A stretch of 64,000 bases of DNA from Staphylococcus sp. NRL 16/872 (GTDB lineage Bacteria; Bacillota; Bacilli; Staphylococcales; Staphylococcaceae). How positions within the stretch are numbered: the first letter of the stretch is position 1; each line of letters opens with the position of its first letter. The stretch spans positions 1,984,001 to 2,048,000 of the forward strand of contig NZ_CP119327.1 of assembly GCF_022815905.2 (NCBI RefSeq), written 5' to 3'. Of the stretch, positions 39,108 to 51,455 are shown piece by piece. The position numbers and the translations under genes were made by a program. A model generated the notes under the pieces. The model did no database searches and had not been told where the DNA came from. It worked only from the letters and a program-made list of their open reading frames with translations.

Positions 39108-40030
39108 TTTTTCACGCCACTTTCAATATGTGCATCTCTGTGATGAACATAAACATTATAATCAAAAATGTCTCCTAGTTCTTGACCAATACGCTTAGCT
39201 AACGCTACTGAACGATGTTGTCCACCTGTACAACCTATCGCAATAACTAACTGAGCTTTCCCTTCTTTTTTATAGCCTGGAACCATGAATTTTAGTAAGT
39301 CCATTAACTTTTCAAAAAAGATTTCTGTTTCTTTCCATTTCATAACATAATTATAAACTGCCTCATCTTCCCCCGTCATCGGTCTTAAGTCTTCTACATA
39401 ATATGGGTTCGGCAAGAAACGCACATCAAATACTAAATCAGCATCCATTTGAATACCATGTTTAAATCCAAAACTTGTCACATTAATACTAAATGACTTG
39501 AAACTTTCATCTTTAAATTTCTTTTTCACTTTTTCTTTCAATTCTTTAGTTTTTAAATCTGTAGTATCTACTATATAATTTGCAAAAGTACGAATTCTAG
39601 ATAGTAATTGTCTTTCTTCAAGAATAGCATCAATAAGTGACATTTGCCCGTTTTCATTTAATGGATGAGCACGTCGAGATTCTTTATATCTTGAAATGAG
39701 TTTCTCTGTATCCGCTTCTAAAAACATCACGTCGACGATGACATCATTACGACTTTTAATCGCATCAATTTCTTCTACTAATGAAGCAAATAATTCTTTA
39801 CCTCGCAAATCAATAGCAATCGCTACTTTTTGTAATGATGGGTTTCCCTGTTCCATTAGTTCTACAAATTTTGGTAATAAAATAGGTGGTAAATTGTCTA
39901 CACAGAAGAAGCCTATATCTTCTAGACATTGAATGACTACAGATTTACCAGCGCCTGATAATCCGGTCACTACTAATAATTCACTCTTACTTATTTTTTC
40001 ACTTGTTTCATTGTCTACTTGATTTATCAT
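39104..40030 (-). CDS. rapZ: RapZ-family nucleotide-binding protein (YvcJ)
   Basis: The 308-residue protein has an N-terminal P-loop (GLSGAGKS, residues 23-30) and the C-terminal conserved [11 protein letters not shown] near residue 265. In E. coli RapZ controls GlmZ/GlmS; in Gram-positive bacteria YvcJ hydrolyses nucleotides and affects competence, so the E. coli role should not be assumed. ATG 40030 follows GGCGGTGTT. It is first in rapZ-glmR-whiA. Confidence 0.93.
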   Translation of the reverse strand: MINQVDNETSEKISKSELLVVTGLSGAGKSVVIQCLEDIGFFCVDNLPPILLPKFVELMEQGNPSLQKVAIAIDLRGKELFASLVEEIDAIKSRNDVIVDVMFLEADTEKLISRYKESRRAHPLNENGQMSLIDAILEERQLLSRIRTFANYIVDTTDLKTKELKEKVKKKFKDESFKSFSINVTSFGFKHGIQMDADLVFDVRFLPNPYYVEDLRPMTGEDEAVYNYVMKWKETEIFFEKLMDLLKFMVPGYKKEGKAQLVIAIGCTGGQHRSVALAKRIGQELGDIFDYNVYVHHRDAHIESGVKK

Positions 40031-40164
40031 TATGAACACCGCCCAGTTAGTCTATATTTATTTCTTATACGTACACATAAATATTTATTCACTTTCATAA
40101 TATCACATGTTCTAGAGAAGGTAACTAACGACACCACTTGTTTATTGGGTTTTATTTTCAAAAT

Positions 40165-40218
40165 AAAAAAGCTAGAACAATGCCCATCAAAAAAGTTCAT
40201 AGAGGCATTATTCTAGCT
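40165..40218 (-). terminator. Terminator of trxB
   Basis: On the minus strand AAGCTAGAATAATGCC/GGGCATTGTTCTAGCTT (two mismatches) is followed by TTTTTTATTTT. Confidence 0.9.
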
Positions 40219-40229
40219 TGATTCTTTAC

Positions 40230-41228
<999 letters not shown>

Positions 41229-41234
41229 TTAAAT

Positions 41235-42674
41235 TTATATGCTCAATAATTGATTGATGGCGTTATCTAATTTGTATCTTGAGGTATTAAATAATTCTAT
41301 AATTTCTTTTTTAGTTTTATGGGATTCATAGTAACGATGATAAAGATAAACATGAGCTGCAACGTATCTATCGACCTCACTTAAATCGACTTCATTCGCA
41401 ATTAATCCTTCGCCTTTATCAATCCAGCTTATAAATAATTCTGTATCTTGACGTAAATCCTTAATATTATAAAGTTTAAGCAAACCTCGATGAATAAAAT
41501 CTAATTTATTTAAATGAAGGCCTTGTACTAGATAAGTTAAATACAGTTTTTCATAATCATTCATTGTTTCTAAGACCGACCAAATTTCTTCAGTCATCAG
41601 AATTTCTTTACCGTTTAATTGGTTCAATAAGAACACGCCATATAATCTATAGTGACTATCATCGTCCATTAATAATGGTTGAATTTTCTGATCGAATATT
41701 TGTTTACTTTCTTCAATCACCCATGGCGCATAACCCACATCAACTTTAGAAATTTGTAGCAGTTTTTCCCAGAATACTTCACTTTGTTCTTTATTTCCAA
41801 GGTAATAATAGTTAAAACTCAAAGCGTTAAACATTTGTATAGAAGCAAACTTACCTTTTTTATATAACGGTAATAAAAGCTGTTGAGACGCTTCATATTG
41901 TTTTAAATAGCTCAATACAATACCTAATTTGAAACTTTCATCGTCATTCATTGGTACGACTTTACTTAAAATCTTTAAATATTTTTGATACTTTTCAGTT
42001 TCATTAGTGTTATATAGTAATAAGGTATAATGGCATAATGCATGTACATCAGAATTATCTTCGCTTAACAAGGTTTCAAATAATTCTTTTGCCGTTTCGT
42101 ACTCACTTAAATATAAATAACACATAGCTAATAAATTACGTACGACACGATGTTCTTGAATTTCTTCATCTTGTTGCAAGATATATGCACGCGCTTCTTC
42201 TAAGCGCCCTTGTGAAAATAAATATTGGAATAACAATTGTGTCGCAAATAACTGCGCTTCTAATTCAATTTTTTCTTCACTAATATAAGAAACTTCAAAT
42301 GTTTGTTCTAATTCCGATCTAAATGCTTTGTCTTCAGTCAAAATCACATAATTAATACCAAACAAGAAGGCCTTGTTTGGCTCATTAAGTTCGATGTTCA
42401 ATTGACTTAATTGGTAATAGCTTTCTTCTACATGGTCTCTTTTAATAATATTCTCGTAAAAAAGCTTCTCAGCTTGGCTACCTAAATTCATTTTAGTAAG
42501 ACACTGCGTATAGTTTAATTTAATATCGAAATCATTTGGTGACAAATCAAGCACTTTTTTATAGTACTCCGCTGCTTTTTTAAAATCTTGTTGTTTAAAT
42601 TTTTGATCTGCCATTTTACGATAGAAGTCTTCATCAAATACCATTGATATTACGTTATTGTTGTTTTGTGCCAT
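41235..42674 (-). CDS. Tetratricopeptide-repeat protein (YvcD-like)
   Basis: The 479-residue soluble protein has several TPR-like helix pairs, the first clear unit KMADQKFKQQDFKKAAEYYKKVLDLSPND (about 15-43, shown in part), and others around residues 190-260. Such proteins act as scaffolds for protein interactions. It lies between the acetyltransferase and trxB as in other Firmicutes, where the homologue is called yvcD. No catalytic motif is seen; the partner is unknown. Confidence 0.85.
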   Translation of the reverse strand: MAQNNNNVISMVFDEDFYRKMADQKFKQQDFKKAAEYYKKVLDLSPNDFDIKLNYTQCLTKMNLGSQAEKLFYENIIKRDHVEESYYQLSQLNIELNEPNKAFLFGINYVILTEDKAFRSELEQTFEVSYISEEKIELEAQLFATQLLFQYLFSQGRLEEARAYILQQDEEIQEHRVVRNLLAMCYLYLSEYETAKELFETLLSEDNSDVHALCHYTLLLYNTNETEKYQKYLKILSKVVPMNDDESFKLGIVLSYLKQYEASQQLLLPLYKKGKFASIQMFNALSFNYYYLGNKEQSEVFWEKLLQISKVDVGYAPWVIEESKQIFDQKIQPLLMDDDSHYRLYGVFLLNQLNGKEILMTEEIWSVLETMNDYEKLYLTYLVQGLHLNKLDFIHRGLLKLYNIKDLRQDTELFISWIDKGEGLIANEVDLSEVDRYVAAHVYLYHRYYESHKTKKEIIELFNTSRYKLDNAINQLLSI

Positions 42675-42692
42675 ACTTTGTCACCTCTCTTT

Positions 42693-43172
42693 TTATTTAT
42701 AATGTATGTGCATCGGATTTCCATATGCCACAGTGTTATCTGGGATATCTTTAGAAACAATAGTGCCGGCTTTCACGATTACATGATGACCGATATTTAC
42801 ACCTGGCAAGATAGTGGTGTTAGCCCCTATTAAAGTTTGATCTCCAATATTTACTGAGCCATAACGATATTCTTCCACTAAAACTTCATGCGTTAATATT
42901 GTAGTATTATAACCAATTACACAATTATTGCCAATCGATATTAATTGAGGATGAAAAATATCTGGCATGACTTTGTATGCAATCGCGGTCTGTTTGCCGA
43001 TATTCATTTTCAAAAAATGAATATATATCCATCGTTTCAACTTTAAATTGGGTATGTAACGACACACCTCAATAATTAACGTGTTTCTAAATGTCTTTGG
43101 GAAACTTACGAAGCGGTAAATACGCCATAATGGATTTACCGCCTGTCTTGTAATCTTAGTTAAGCGTCGCAT
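42693..43172 (-). CDS. Left-handed beta-helix (hexapeptide) acetyltransferase (YvoF-like)
   Basis: The 159-residue protein has hexapeptide repeats of the type [LIV]G-x4, for instance [30 protein letters not shown] and [13 protein letters not shown], which build a left-handed beta helix; it ends with the [12 protein letters not shown] cap. The acceptor is unknown. Its ATG shares one base with the lgt stop (TAATG), so it is translationally coupled to lgt. The position matches B. subtilis yvoF. Confidence 0.87.
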   Translation of the reverse strand: MRRLTKITRQAVNPLWRIYRFVSFPKTFRNTLIIEVCRYIPNLKLKRWIYIHFLKMNIGKQTAIAYKVMPDIFHPQLISIGNNCVIGYNTTILTHEVLVEEYRYGSVNIGDQTLIGANTTILPGVNIGHHVIVKAGTIVSKDIPDNTVAYGNPMHIHYK

Positions 43173-44017
43173 TATTTAACATTCACCTTATTATTAGACC
43201 AATTTAACGGTCCTGCTTTTTTATAAATTGGAGGGTTATATTTCATGCGTCTATAAACGATTAAAATAATACCTGCAATAATTAAGATAGCAGAAACTAA
43301 TTGAGCGACACGTATATGACTCGTTAACATTAAACTATCTGTTCGTAATCCTTCAACAAAGAAACGTCCAATTGAATACCATATTAAGTAAAGGGCAAAT
43401 GTTTCTCCCACGCGAAGATGTCTTCTAATTGTAATGAGAATAATAAATCCTAGTACATCCCATATTGATTCATATAAAAATGTCGGATGATAATAAACAC
43501 CTTCTATATACATATTACGAATAATAAACTCTGGAATATGTAAATGTTCTAAGAATGTTCTAGACACAGGTCCACCATGTGCTTCATGGTTCATAAAATT
43601 ACCCCAACGACCAATACCTTGCGCTAAAATAATACTCGGTGCGACGATATCCCCAATTTGAAATGGATTTAAATTCTTTATCTTACACACAATTATCCCG
43701 GTAATAAATCCACCTATTAGACCACCGTGTATTGCGATACCACCATGCCAAATCTTAGGTATTTCTCCCGGATTCTCCATATAGTAAGGCCATTGGAAAA
43801 TCACAAAATAAATACGTGCAACTAAAAAGCCAAAGATCGCACTATAGAAAATGACATCGACTAATGTATCTTTATGTAAACCAACATGTTTCAAACTTTC
43901 TTGGGCGATAAAATAACCAATAAGAATACCTACGGCGATAATGATCCCATACCATTTAATAGATAAAGGTCCTAAGTGAAAAGCAGTTGGATCAATATAA
44001 TTCAAATTAAACATCAT
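43172..44017 (-). CDS. lgt: Prolipoprotein diacylglyceryl transferase
   Basis: Lgt transfers diacylglycerol from phosphatidylglycerol to the lipobox cysteine of prolipoproteins, the first step of lipoprotein maturation. The 281-residue membrane protein has about seven helices, the motif HGGLIGG near residue 95, [16 protein letters not shown] with the conserved Arg and Asn near residue 137, and YHPTFLYES. It follows hprK by 3 bp. It would act on the lipoproteins MetQ and the 58-residue one in this window. Confidence 0.97.
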   Translation of the reverse strand: MMFNLNYIDPTAFHLGPLSIKWYGIIIAVGILIGYFIAQESLKHVGLHKDTLVDVIFYSAIFGFLVARIYFVIFQWPYYMENPGEIPKIWHGGIAIHGGLIGGFITGIIVCKIKNLNPFQIGDIVAPSIILAQGIGRWGNFMNHEAHGGPVSRTFLEHLHIPEFIIRNMYIEGVYYHPTFLYESIWDVLGFIILITIRRHLRVGETFALYLIWYSIGRFFVEGLRTDSLMLTSHIRVAQLVSAILIIAGIILIVYRRMKYNPPIYKKAGPLNWSNNKVNVK

Positions 44018-44020
44018 ATC

Positions 44021-44956
44021 TTATTTCTCCTTGCTTTGATTACCTTTTCTTAAAATCTCTTCATTCAAGCGTTGGTTAAATTCTTCCGCCGTGTTAATAC
44101 CCATAATATTTAAACGATAATTCATCGCTGCCACTTCTATAATCACGGCCACGTTTCTACCCGGGCGTACGGGCACTGTTTTTTTAGTGATCTCAGTATC
44201 TAGAATTTGTAATGTTTCTTCGTTTAAACCAACGCGATCATATAATTTATCTTTATTCCAATTTTCTAAATTTATATTTAAGCGAATTTGTTTTTCCGTC
44301 AAAATAGATCCTGCACCAAACAATGTCATCACATTGATAATACCGAGACCTCGAATTTCAAGTAAATGTTCTATTAATTTCGGGGGAGTACCAATAAGTT
44401 CACCTTTAGTAATTTGGCGAATTTCAACATTATCGTCAGCTACTAAACGGTGTCCACGTTTCACTAATTCTAATGCCGTTTCACTTTTACCGATACCTGA
44501 ATCTCCAGTTATTAACACACCTACTCCATATACATCGACTAATACTCCGTGCAATGAAGTGCTTTGCGCTAGCTCATGTTCTAAGAACGTAGTTAAACGA
44601 CTCATCAAACTCGTTGTAGCATCTTTAGAAACAATTAACGGGGTGTCCATTTCTTGAGATGCTTCGATTAGTTCTTGAGGTGGTTCTAATCCTCTTGTCA
44701 CAATAATAGCCGGTGTTTCTGGGCGACATAGTTTACGCATACGTCCTTGTCGTTCTTCATCTGGCAGTAAATTATAAAAAGATAATTCAGTCGTTCCTAA
44801 TAATTGGATTCTATCTGACGCATAGTGTGAAAAATACCCAGCCATTTCCAATCCAGGACGTGATATATCTGTATTTTTAATATGTTTATGTAATCCTTTT
44901 TCCCCTGTAAAAAGTTCTAAATTTAATAATTTGACTAATTTCTCTGTCGTTAACAT
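44021..44956 (-). CDS. hprK: HPr kinase/phosphorylase
   Basis: HprK phosphorylates HPr on Ser46 in response to fructose-1,6-bisphosphate and dephosphorylates it when phosphate is high, driving CcpA-dependent catabolite repression. The Walker A motif GDSGIGKS is at residues 151-158, a conserved H136 precedes it, and the signature [10 protein letters not shown] appears as [16 protein letters not shown] near residue 203. It is first in hprK-lgt-acetyltransferase. Confidence 0.97.
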   Translation of the reverse strand: MLTTEKLVKLLNLELFTGEKGLHKHIKNTDISRPGLEMAGYFSHYASDRIQLLGTTELSFYNLLPDEERQGRMRKLCRPETPAIIVTRGLEPPQELIEASQEMDTPLIVSKDATTSLMSRLTTFLEHELAQSTSLHGVLVDVYGVGVLITGDSGIGKSETALELVKRGHRLVADDNVEIRQITKGELIGTPPKLIEHLLEIRGLGIINVMTLFGAGSILTEKQIRLNINLENWNKDKLYDRVGLNEETLQILDTEITKKTVPVRPGRNVAVIIEVAAMNYRLNIMGINTAEEFNQRLNEEILRKGNQSKEK

Positions 44957-45074
44957 GAGTTCACCTCAAATTTTTCACTTGAATTCATTCATCTACTATC
45001 ATATCAAAAATGATGTCATTATTTATATAAAAATGTAGCTTTAACTGGGAATTTGTTTTTCAATCTCTAAAAAT

Positions 45075-45181
45075 AAAAAAGTCTTTCCCACTAAAAGGCT
45101 TAGAAGTGCTATTAATAGCATCGAAGAAATCAATATTTTCTCATTATTTCTTCTCTTTTGCCACTTTATTTAGGAAAGACC
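45075..45181 (-). other. Structured element after uvrA, likely a branched terminator
   Basis: The outer stem GTCTTTCC/GGGAAAGAC encloses two inner hairpins: GAAGAAAT...ATTTCTTC and TGCTATTAATAGCA. Read on the minus strand it ends in TTTTTTATTTTT, so it is probably the uvrBA terminator, but its three-way shape is unusual. The 272-bp gap to hprK contains no gene. Confidence 0.6.
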
Positions 45182-45227
45182 ACTAGTGTATTTAGTTTTT
45201 ATTCAGGATGTAAATTCATCTGCAAAT

Positions 45228-48062
45228 TTATTCGACTGAATCGCGTTCCAGTACAGGTTTCAAATATTTACCAGTATAAGATGACTCTACTTTCGCAATT
45301 TCTTCTGGGGTACCGGTAGCAACGATTGTACCGCCACCTTCCCCACCTTCAGGGCCTAAATCAATAATATGATCTGCGGTTTTAATGACGTCTAAGTTAT
45401 GTTCGATGATAACAACCGTATCGCCATTTTCAACAAGTCGGTTTAACACTTTCAACAATCTACTAATATCGTCTACATGCAAACCAGTTGTTGGTTCATC
45501 TAATATATATATTGAACGACCAGTAGAACGTTTATGCAATTCTGAGGCTAACTTAACACGTTGTGCTTCCCCACCAGAAAGTGTAGTCGCTTGTTGACCG
45601 AGGGTGATGTAGCCTAAACCTACATCTACAAGTGTTTGTAATTTACGATGTATTTTAGGAATATTTTCAAAGAAATACGTCGCTTCTTCTACAGTCATTT
45701 CTAATACATCTGCAATATTCTTGCCTTTATATGTGACTTCTAACGTTTCACGATTATAGCGTTTACCATCACATACTTCACAAGGTACATAGACATCTGG
45801 TAAGAAGTGCATTTCAATTTTAATAATACCGTCACCTTTACAAGCTTCACAACGTCCACCTTTTACGTTGAAACTAAAACGTCCTTTTTGATATCCACGA
45901 ATTTTAGCTTCATTTGTTTGCGCAAAGACATCACGAATATCGTCAAATACACCTGTATAGGTTGCTGGATTAGATCGAGGTGTTCTACCGATTGGAGACT
46001 GATCGATATCGATAATTTTATCTAATTGATCGATGCCTTCAATTGCATCATAATCTCCTGGTCTCACTTTAGATTTATTAATCTTTTGCGCTAAAGCTTT
46101 ATATAATACTTCATTAACGAGTGAACTTTTACCTGAACCAGATACGCCTGTAACTACCGTCATAACAGACAATGGAATATCTACATCCACACCTTTTAAG
46201 TTATTACTTCGTGCGCCTTTGATACTAATTTTTTTATCAGTAATTTCACGACGATGTTCAGGTACATCAATACGTTTCTTACCACTTAAATATTGACCAG
46301 TTAATGACTTCTTATCTTTCATTACTTTAGCTGGGGTACCACTTGAAACAATTTCACCACCATGATTACCTGCTCCTGGACCAACGTCTACAAGATAATC
46401 TGCCGCTCTCATTGTATCGTCATCATGTTCAACAACAATTAACGTATTACCTAAATCGCGCATTTCTTTTAACGTACCAATGAGTCTGTCATTATCACGT
46501 TGGTGCAAACCAATTGAAGGTTCATCTAATACATAAAGAACACCAGTTAAACGAGAACCTATTTGAGTAGCTAAACGAATACGTTGTGCTTCCCCACCTG
46601 ATAAAGTACCTGATGAACGATTTAAGGTTAAATATTCTAAACCAACGTTATTTAAGAACGATAAGCGAGAAATAATTTCTTTTAAAATTTGATTCGCTAT
46701 TGTTCTATCTTGTTCTGATAACTCAATATTTTCATAATATTGTAAAGCATTATTAATGGAATATTCCACAACTTCTCCAATATTATAACCACCTACATAA
46801 ACAGATAAAGCCTCTTTACTCAAACGTTTACCATGACACGTTTCGCATGGCAATTCTGTCATGTATTTACTCATTACTTCTCGTGTATATTCTGAGGGGG
46901 ATTCATGATAGCGACGGTTTATATTAGGTAGTACGCCTTCGAATTTCATTGTTCTATTACGTGTGCCACCATTTCGGCTATGGAATGAAAATTCTATTTG
47001 TTTATCTCCAGAACCATTCATTAATATATCTTTTTGTCTATCTGTTAATTTTTTAAAAGGTTTATCCATATTAATTTTGTAAACTTCGCAAACACGTTTT
47101 AATAATGTTGGATAAAAATCAGAACTTGTTGGTTCCCAAGGTTCAATCGCACCCTCATTTAAACTTTTATTCTTGTCTGGAACAACTAAGTCAACATCAA
47201 CTGTTAAACGTTGACCTAACCCATCACATGTGGGGCAAGCCCCAAATGGACTATTAAAACTAAACATTCTTGGCTCTAATTCACCGATTGAGAAACCACA
47301 AATTGGGCATGCATGGTTCTCAGAGAATTTAATGTCTTCCCCACCAATGACGTCTACTGTAATGTTGCCTTCTGCTAATTCTAAACCTGTTTCAATTGAA
47401 TCAGCTAAACGCGTTTCAATACCATCTTTTACAACTAATCGGTCCACTACAACCTCAATTGTATGATTTTTATTCTTATCTAACTCTGGCACTTCGTTTA
47501 CATCCACGATTTCACCATCAACACGTAAACGTACATATCCTTTTTTACCAATATCTTCAATTAATTTCTCGTGACTGCCTTTTCTATGTGAAATCACTGG
47601 CGCTAAAATTTGAATTTTAGTACGTTCTTCAAGCTCTAAAATACGATCTACCATTTGTTGTACAGTTTGTGATTCAATTTCAATACCGTGATTTGGACAG
47701 TACGCTTTTCCTACACGTGCATAAAGCAAACGAATATAATCATAAATTTCAGTTACAGTTGCCACAGTTGAACGTGGGTTCTTACTTGTTGTTTTTTGGT
47801 CAATCGAAATAGCAGGAGATAAACCTTCGATTGTATCTACGTCTGGTTTATCCATTTGTCCTAAAAATTGGCGTGCATAGGCACTTAAAGATTCCACATA
47901 TCGACGTTGGCCTTCTGCGTAAATCGTGTCAAAGGCAAGTGATGATTTACCTGAGCCAGATAACCCTGTCATAACAATTAATTTATTTTTAGGAAGTTCA
48001 ATATCAATATTTTTTAAATTATGTGCTCTTGCACCTTTAACTACGATACTTGGTCCCTTCAT
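45228..48062 (-). CDS. uvrA: Excinuclease ABC subunit A
   Basis: UvrA is the damage-recognition ATPase of nucleotide excision repair. The 944-residue protein has two ABC modules: Walker [10 protein letters not shown] near residue 35 and GVSGSGKSS near 645, signatures LSGGEAQR (two copies), and zinc-binding cysteine motifs ([23 protein letters not shown]). It lies 7 bp after uvrB and should share the LexA-controlled promoter. Confidence 0.98.
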   Translation of the reverse strand: MKGPSIVVKGARAHNLKNIDIELPKNKLIVMTGLSGSGKSSLAFDTIYAEGQRRYVESLSAYARQFLGQMDKPDVDTIEGLSPAISIDQKTTSKNPRSTVATVTEIYDYIRLLYARVGKAYCPNHGIEIESQTVQQMVDRILELEERTKIQILAPVISHRKGSHEKLIEDIGKKGYVRLRVDGEIVDVNEVPELDKNKNHTIEVVVDRLVVKDGIETRLADSIETGLELAEGNITVDVIGGEDIKFSENHACPICGFSIGELEPRMFSFNSPFGACPTCDGLGQRLTVDVDLVVPDKNKSLNEGAIEPWEPTSSDFYPTLLKRVCEVYKINMDKPFKKLTDRQKDILMNGSGDKQIEFSFHSRNGGTRNRTMKFEGVLPNINRRYHESPSEYTREVMSKYMTELPCETCHGKRLSKEALSVYVGGYNIGEVVEYSINNALQYYENIELSEQDRTIANQILKEIISRLSFLNNVGLEYLTLNRSSGTLSGGEAQRIRLATQIGSRLTGVLYVLDEPSIGLHQRDNDRLIGTLKEMRDLGNTLIVVEHDDDTMRAADYLVDVGPGAGNHGGEIVSSGTPAKVMKDKKSLTGQYLSGKKRIDVPEHRREITDKKISIKGARSNNLKGVDVDIPLSVMTVVTGVSGSGKSSLVNEVLYKALAQKINKSKVRPGDYDAIEGIDQLDKIIDIDQSPIGRTPRSNPATYTGVFDDIRDVFAQTNEAKIRGYQKGRFSFNVKGGRCEACKGDGIIKIEMHFLPDVYVPCEVCDGKRYNRETLEVTYKGKNIADVLEMTVEEATYFFENIPKIHRKLQTLVDVGLGYITLGQQATTLSGGEAQRVKLASELHKRSTGRSIYILDEPTTGLHVDDISRLLKVLNRLVENGDTVVIIEHNLDVIKTADHIIDLGPEGGEGGGTIVATGTPEEIAKVESSYTGKYLKPVLERDSVE

Positions 48063-48069
48063 TTATCTG

Positions 48070-50055
48070 TCACCCTTCTGCTTTTAATTCAAATAACATA
48101 TCTCTCAATTCTGTTGCTCTTTCGAAGTCTAAGTCTTTCGCTGCTTTTTTCATTTCTTTCTCTATATTTTCAATCGTTTTTTGACGTTCTTTCTTAGTCA
48201 TTTTCTTAGGTACTTCTGTTTGTTGTTTTTCATTTGTTTCATCATTATCCACAGTAGCACTAATAACATCATGAATTTTCTTATTAATTGTTTTCGGTGT
48301 GATGCCATATTTTTCATTATGCGCCATTTGAATTTCACGACGACGCTGTGTCTCGTCGATGGCATACTGCATTGAGTCCGTCATCTTGTCGGCATACATA
48401 ATGACTTCACCTTTATCATTACGTGCAGCACGACCGATTGTTTGAATTAATGAACGGTTAGAACGTAAGAAGCCTTCCTTATCAGCATCTAAAATAACAA
48501 CTAATGATACTTCAGGGATATCAATACCTTCTCTTAGCAAGTTAATACCTACAACTACATCATATGTACCCATACGTAAGTCACGAATGATTTCGATACG
48601 TTCTAGTGTTTTAATTTCTGAGTGTAAGTAATTAACTTTGATACCCGCTTCTTTCATATATGTTGTTAAATCTTCACTCATTTTTTTAGTTAATGTCGTC
48701 ACTAATACACGTTCATCTCTATCAATTCTTTCTTGAATTTCGCCTAATAAATCATCAATTTGATTTTTCGTTGGGCGTACATCAATTTTAGGATCTAATA
48801 AGCCAGTAGGACGAATAATTTGTTCCACCATTTCATCAGTGTGTTCAAGTTCATATGGACCTGGTGTAGCTGATACATATACTAACTGTTTCGTTTTTTG
48901 TTCAAACTCTTCAAATTTAAGCGGTCGGTTATCCATTGCACTAGGTAAGCGAAAGCCATGATCTACTAACACTTTTTTACGCGCTTGGTCACCATTAAAC
49001 ATCCCTCTAATTTGCGGTAAGGTAACATGGGATTCATCTATCATTACTAACCAGTCATCACCAAAGTAATCTAGTAATGTATATGGCGTTGAACCAGGTG
49101 GTCTTAATGTTAAATGAACAGAGTAGTTTTCAATACCTGAACAAAAGCCCATCTCACGCATCATTTCTAAATCGTAGTTTGTGCGTTGTTCTAAACGTTG
49201 TGCCTCAAGTAATTTATTCTCATCTCTTAATTCTTGTAAGCGTTCTTCTAATTCTTTTTCAATACGTTCGATAGCTATTTTCATTTTCTCTTCACGGGTA
49301 ACGAAGTGAGAGGCCGGGAAAATAGCAAAGTGTTCTCTTTCGCGAATCACTTCACCTGTTAAATAATTGACTTCGCGAATACGATCAATTTCATCGCCAA
49401 AGAATTCAACGCGTATACACATTTCTTCACGAGACGCTGGGAAAATTTCAACGACATCCCCACGTACTCTAAACGTACCACGCTGGAAATCAATGTCATT
49501 TCTAGAATATTGTACATCTACTAATTTACGAAGCAATTCACTACGATCCATTTCCATTCCTACACGTACACTAACTACTAAATCTTTATATTCTTCTGGA
49601 TTCCCTAAACCATAGATGCAACTTACACTGGCGATAATAATTACATCATCACGCTCAAATAATGCGCTTGTAGCAGAGTGACGTAACTGGTCAATTTCGT
49701 CATTAATTGACGCATCTTTCTCAATAAATGTATCCGTAGAAGGCACATAAGCTTCAGGTTGATAATAATCGTAATAACTTACAAAATATTCCACTCTGTT
49801 CTCAGGGAAGAACTCTTTAAATTCACTATATAATTGTCCAGCTAATGTTTTATTATGGGCAATAATTAAAGTCGGTTTCCCCACTTCTTTAATTACATTA
49901 CTCATGGTGAACGTTTTACCAGTACCGGTAGCACCGAGTAAAGTTTGATGACGTTTACCTTCATTAACACCTTCTACAATCTTTTTAATTGCTTGAGGTT
50001 GGTCCCCTTGTGGATCAAACTCAGAATTTAATTTAAATGGATAATGTTCCACCAT
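48070..50055 (-). CDS. uvrB: Excinuclease ABC subunit B
   Basis: UvrB receives damaged DNA from UvrA and positions UvrC for incision. The 661-residue helicase-like protein has [10 protein letters not shown] near residue 43, the beta-hairpin region [12 protein letters not shown], the DEAD-like DESHVT and helicase motif [11 protein letters not shown], and a C-terminal UVR domain (about 625-660). A LexA box lies about 100 bp upstream. The start ATG is 12 nt after AGGAGG; a GTG 3 nt downstream is less likely. Confidence 0.98.
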   Translation of the reverse strand: MVEHYPFKLNSEFDPQGDQPQAIKKIVEGVNEGKRHQTLLGATGTGKTFTMSNVIKEVGKPTLIIAHNKTLAGQLYSEFKEFFPENRVEYFVSYYDYYQPEAYVPSTDTFIEKDASINDEIDQLRHSATSALFERDDVIIIASVSCIYGLGNPEEYKDLVVSVRVGMEMDRSELLRKLVDVQYSRNDIDFQRGTFRVRGDVVEIFPASREEMCIRVEFFGDEIDRIREVNYLTGEVIREREHFAIFPASHFVTREEKMKIAIERIEKELEERLQELRDENKLLEAQRLEQRTNYDLEMMREMGFCSGIENYSVHLTLRPPGSTPYTLLDYFGDDWLVMIDESHVTLPQIRGMFNGDQARKKVLVDHGFRLPSAMDNRPLKFEEFEQKTKQLVYVSATPGPYELEHTDEMVEQIIRPTGLLDPKIDVRPTKNQIDDLLGEIQERIDRDERVLVTTLTKKMSEDLTTYMKEAGIKVNYLHSEIKTLERIEIIRDLRMGTYDVVVGINLLREGIDIPEVSLVVILDADKEGFLRSNRSLIQTIGRAARNDKGEVIMYADKMTDSMQYAIDETQRRREIQMAHNEKYGITPKTINKKIHDVISATVDNDETNEKQQTEVPKKMTKKERQKTIENIEKEMKKAAKDLDFERATELRDMLFELKAEG

Positions 50056-50157
50056 TCTTACAAGCGCCTCCTCAATTTGTGCTTACTTCTCTTATTTCCT
50101 ATTCTTTGAAAAGTATTCTTACTTAAATTTATTTTAGCAAAAATATAAATAAAAATA

Positions 50158-50171
50158 CAAACGTTTGTTCG
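50158..50171 (-). promoter_or_regulatory. LexA (SOS) box for uvrBA
   Basis: On the minus strand CGAACAAACGTTTG matches the Gram-positive SOS box CGAACRNRYGTTYG exactly. It overlaps a -35 TTGTAT with a -10 TAAAAT 18 nt downstream. Confidence 0.88.
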
Positions 50172-50215
50172 CTTACGTTTGTATCTTCCTTTATTAATCA
50201 TTCGGTTATATAAAA

Positions 50216-50268
50216 AGAGATGAGACTTAAGTCAAAAAATTTTAACCTCGTGGCCTCATCTAAAGATT
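50216..50268. repeat. Intergenic hairpin
   Basis: AGATGAGactTAA pairs with the TTA...CCTCATCT side. It is similar in style to the hairpins at 5178 and 9499. It lies between csbA and uvrB on the minus strand and could end csbA-upstream transcription or act as a terminator for neither gene. Confidence 0.45.
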
Positions 50269-50363
50269 TGATATTCACTCTTTTTTTATGAATTTCTTCT
50301 ATTATATGTAGATTTAATATAAAACAACTTATTTCTAAATTCAATTTATCTGTTTATATAATA

Positions 50364-50591
50364 TTAATCTTGATGTTTATGAAATTCTAACTTATCTATA
50401 ATAACGTATCCTGCTAATAAAGACACCACATCAATGAAGATAATCCATTCATTATGAAAGAACCCTTTATAAATTGACGTTGCAATTAAAATAAGTGTTA
50501 CAATCACGCCTACCCACTTACTTCTCGTAATCACACTAAATAATACGACTAATACACATGGAAAAAAAGCGGCTAAAGCATACCAAATCAT
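50364..50591 (-). CDS. csbA: CsbA-family membrane protein
   Basis: The 75-residue protein has about three membrane helices and the FFPCVLVVLFSVITRSKW...SIYKGFF pattern of CsbA, a sigma-B-controlled membrane protein of unknown function in Bacillus. The start ATG 50591 follows GGGTG; a GTG at 50600 lies over the end of the upstream gene. I see no sigma-B promoter directly upstream here. It is coupled to the HD phosphohydrolase gene. Confidence 0.85.
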   Translation of the reverse strand: MIWYALAAFFPCVLVVLFSVITRSKWVGVIVTLILIATSIYKGFFHNEWIIFIDVVSLLAGYVIIDKLEFHKHQD

Positions 50592-50596
50592 TTCAT

Positions 50597-51238
50597 TCAC
50601 CCATTTCTACGATTTAATATGGCCATTGTTGTTTCACGTAATTCAGCTTTTGGTATAAAGTTTTCAGTTAACATTTCCGGGATGACATTGTCTATAAAAT
50701 CTTGCACCGAACTTAAGTGATCAAACTGAATAATCGTTTCCAGACTATTTTCATAAATTTCAAAGAATAAAGACTCTGGGTTACGCTTTTGAATTTCTCC
50801 AAACGTCTCATAAAGTAAATCAATTTTATCTGCAACGGATAAAATTTGTCCTTCCAAAGAATCATCTTTACCTTCTTGAAGTCTTTTGCGATAAATATCT
50901 TGATACGCCTCTGGAATATCTTCGTTAATAAATGTGTTCACCATTTCTTCTTCAACTTGAGAGAATAACATTTTCAACTCTGTTCTAGCGTATTTAACAG
51001 GGGTTTTAATATCTCCAGTAAATACTTCCGCAAAGTCATGATTCAATGCTTTCTCGTATAAACTTTTCCAATCAATTGTATTACCATGATATTCTTCAAC
51101 AGTTGCTAAGTATTGTGCAATTTTAGTTACTTTAAAGGAATGCGCTGCTACATTATGCTCAAAATATTTAAATTTACCTGGTAAGCGGATTAATTTTTCT
51201 AAATCAGAAAGTCTTTTAAAATATTGATGAACACCCAT
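50597..51238 (-). CDS. HD-domain phosphohydrolase, YfbR-like
   Basis: The 213-residue protein has the HD metal site: H28 and H33 in FEHNVAAHSF, H67-D68 in NHDFAEVFTGD, and a downstream Asp in SVADKIDLLYE near residue 138. YfbR-type enzymes remove phosphate from deoxynucleoside 5'-monophosphates; that activity is likely but not certain. Its stop lies next to the csbA start, so the two are coupled. Confidence 0.87.
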   Translation of the reverse strand: MGVHQYFKRLSDLEKLIRLPGKFKYFEHNVAAHSFKVTKIAQYLATVEEYHGNTIDWKSLYEKALNHDFAEVFTGDIKTPVKYARTELKMLFSQVEEEMVNTFINEDIPEAYQDIYRKRLQEGKDDSLEGQILSVADKIDLLYETFGEIQKRNPESLFFEIYENSLETIIQFDHLSSVQDFIDNVIPEMLTENFIPKAELRETTMAILNRRNG

Positions 51239-51378
51239 ATTACGAAACCTCCATGTTTTATTAAGTAAAGATTATACTTATTTTTATTATATCAATCAAT
51301 AATTTGATGAAAAGTATCAATCTATATTAAATATTGGAAACATGTGCATTTTGAATTTAATAAAACTGTATGAAATAA

Positions 51379-51422
51379 AAAGCACTATACTAGCAGTTAA
51401 ATCTTTGCCAGTACAGTGCTTT
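51379..51422 (-). terminator. Terminator of the CHAP amidase gene
   Basis: On the minus strand AAGCACTGTACTGGCA/TGCTAGTATAGTGCTT (mismatches at two places) is followed by TTTTATTT, 34 bp past the stop. Confidence 0.85.
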
Positions 51423-51455
51423 CTCATCTTTTAATTAATTTATATGATACTTCTC

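Noticed and set aside
44187..44657. 156-codon plus-strand frame inside hprK
   Set aside because: It lies fully antisense to a gene with clear HprK motifs and has no ribosome-binding site or recognisable domain.
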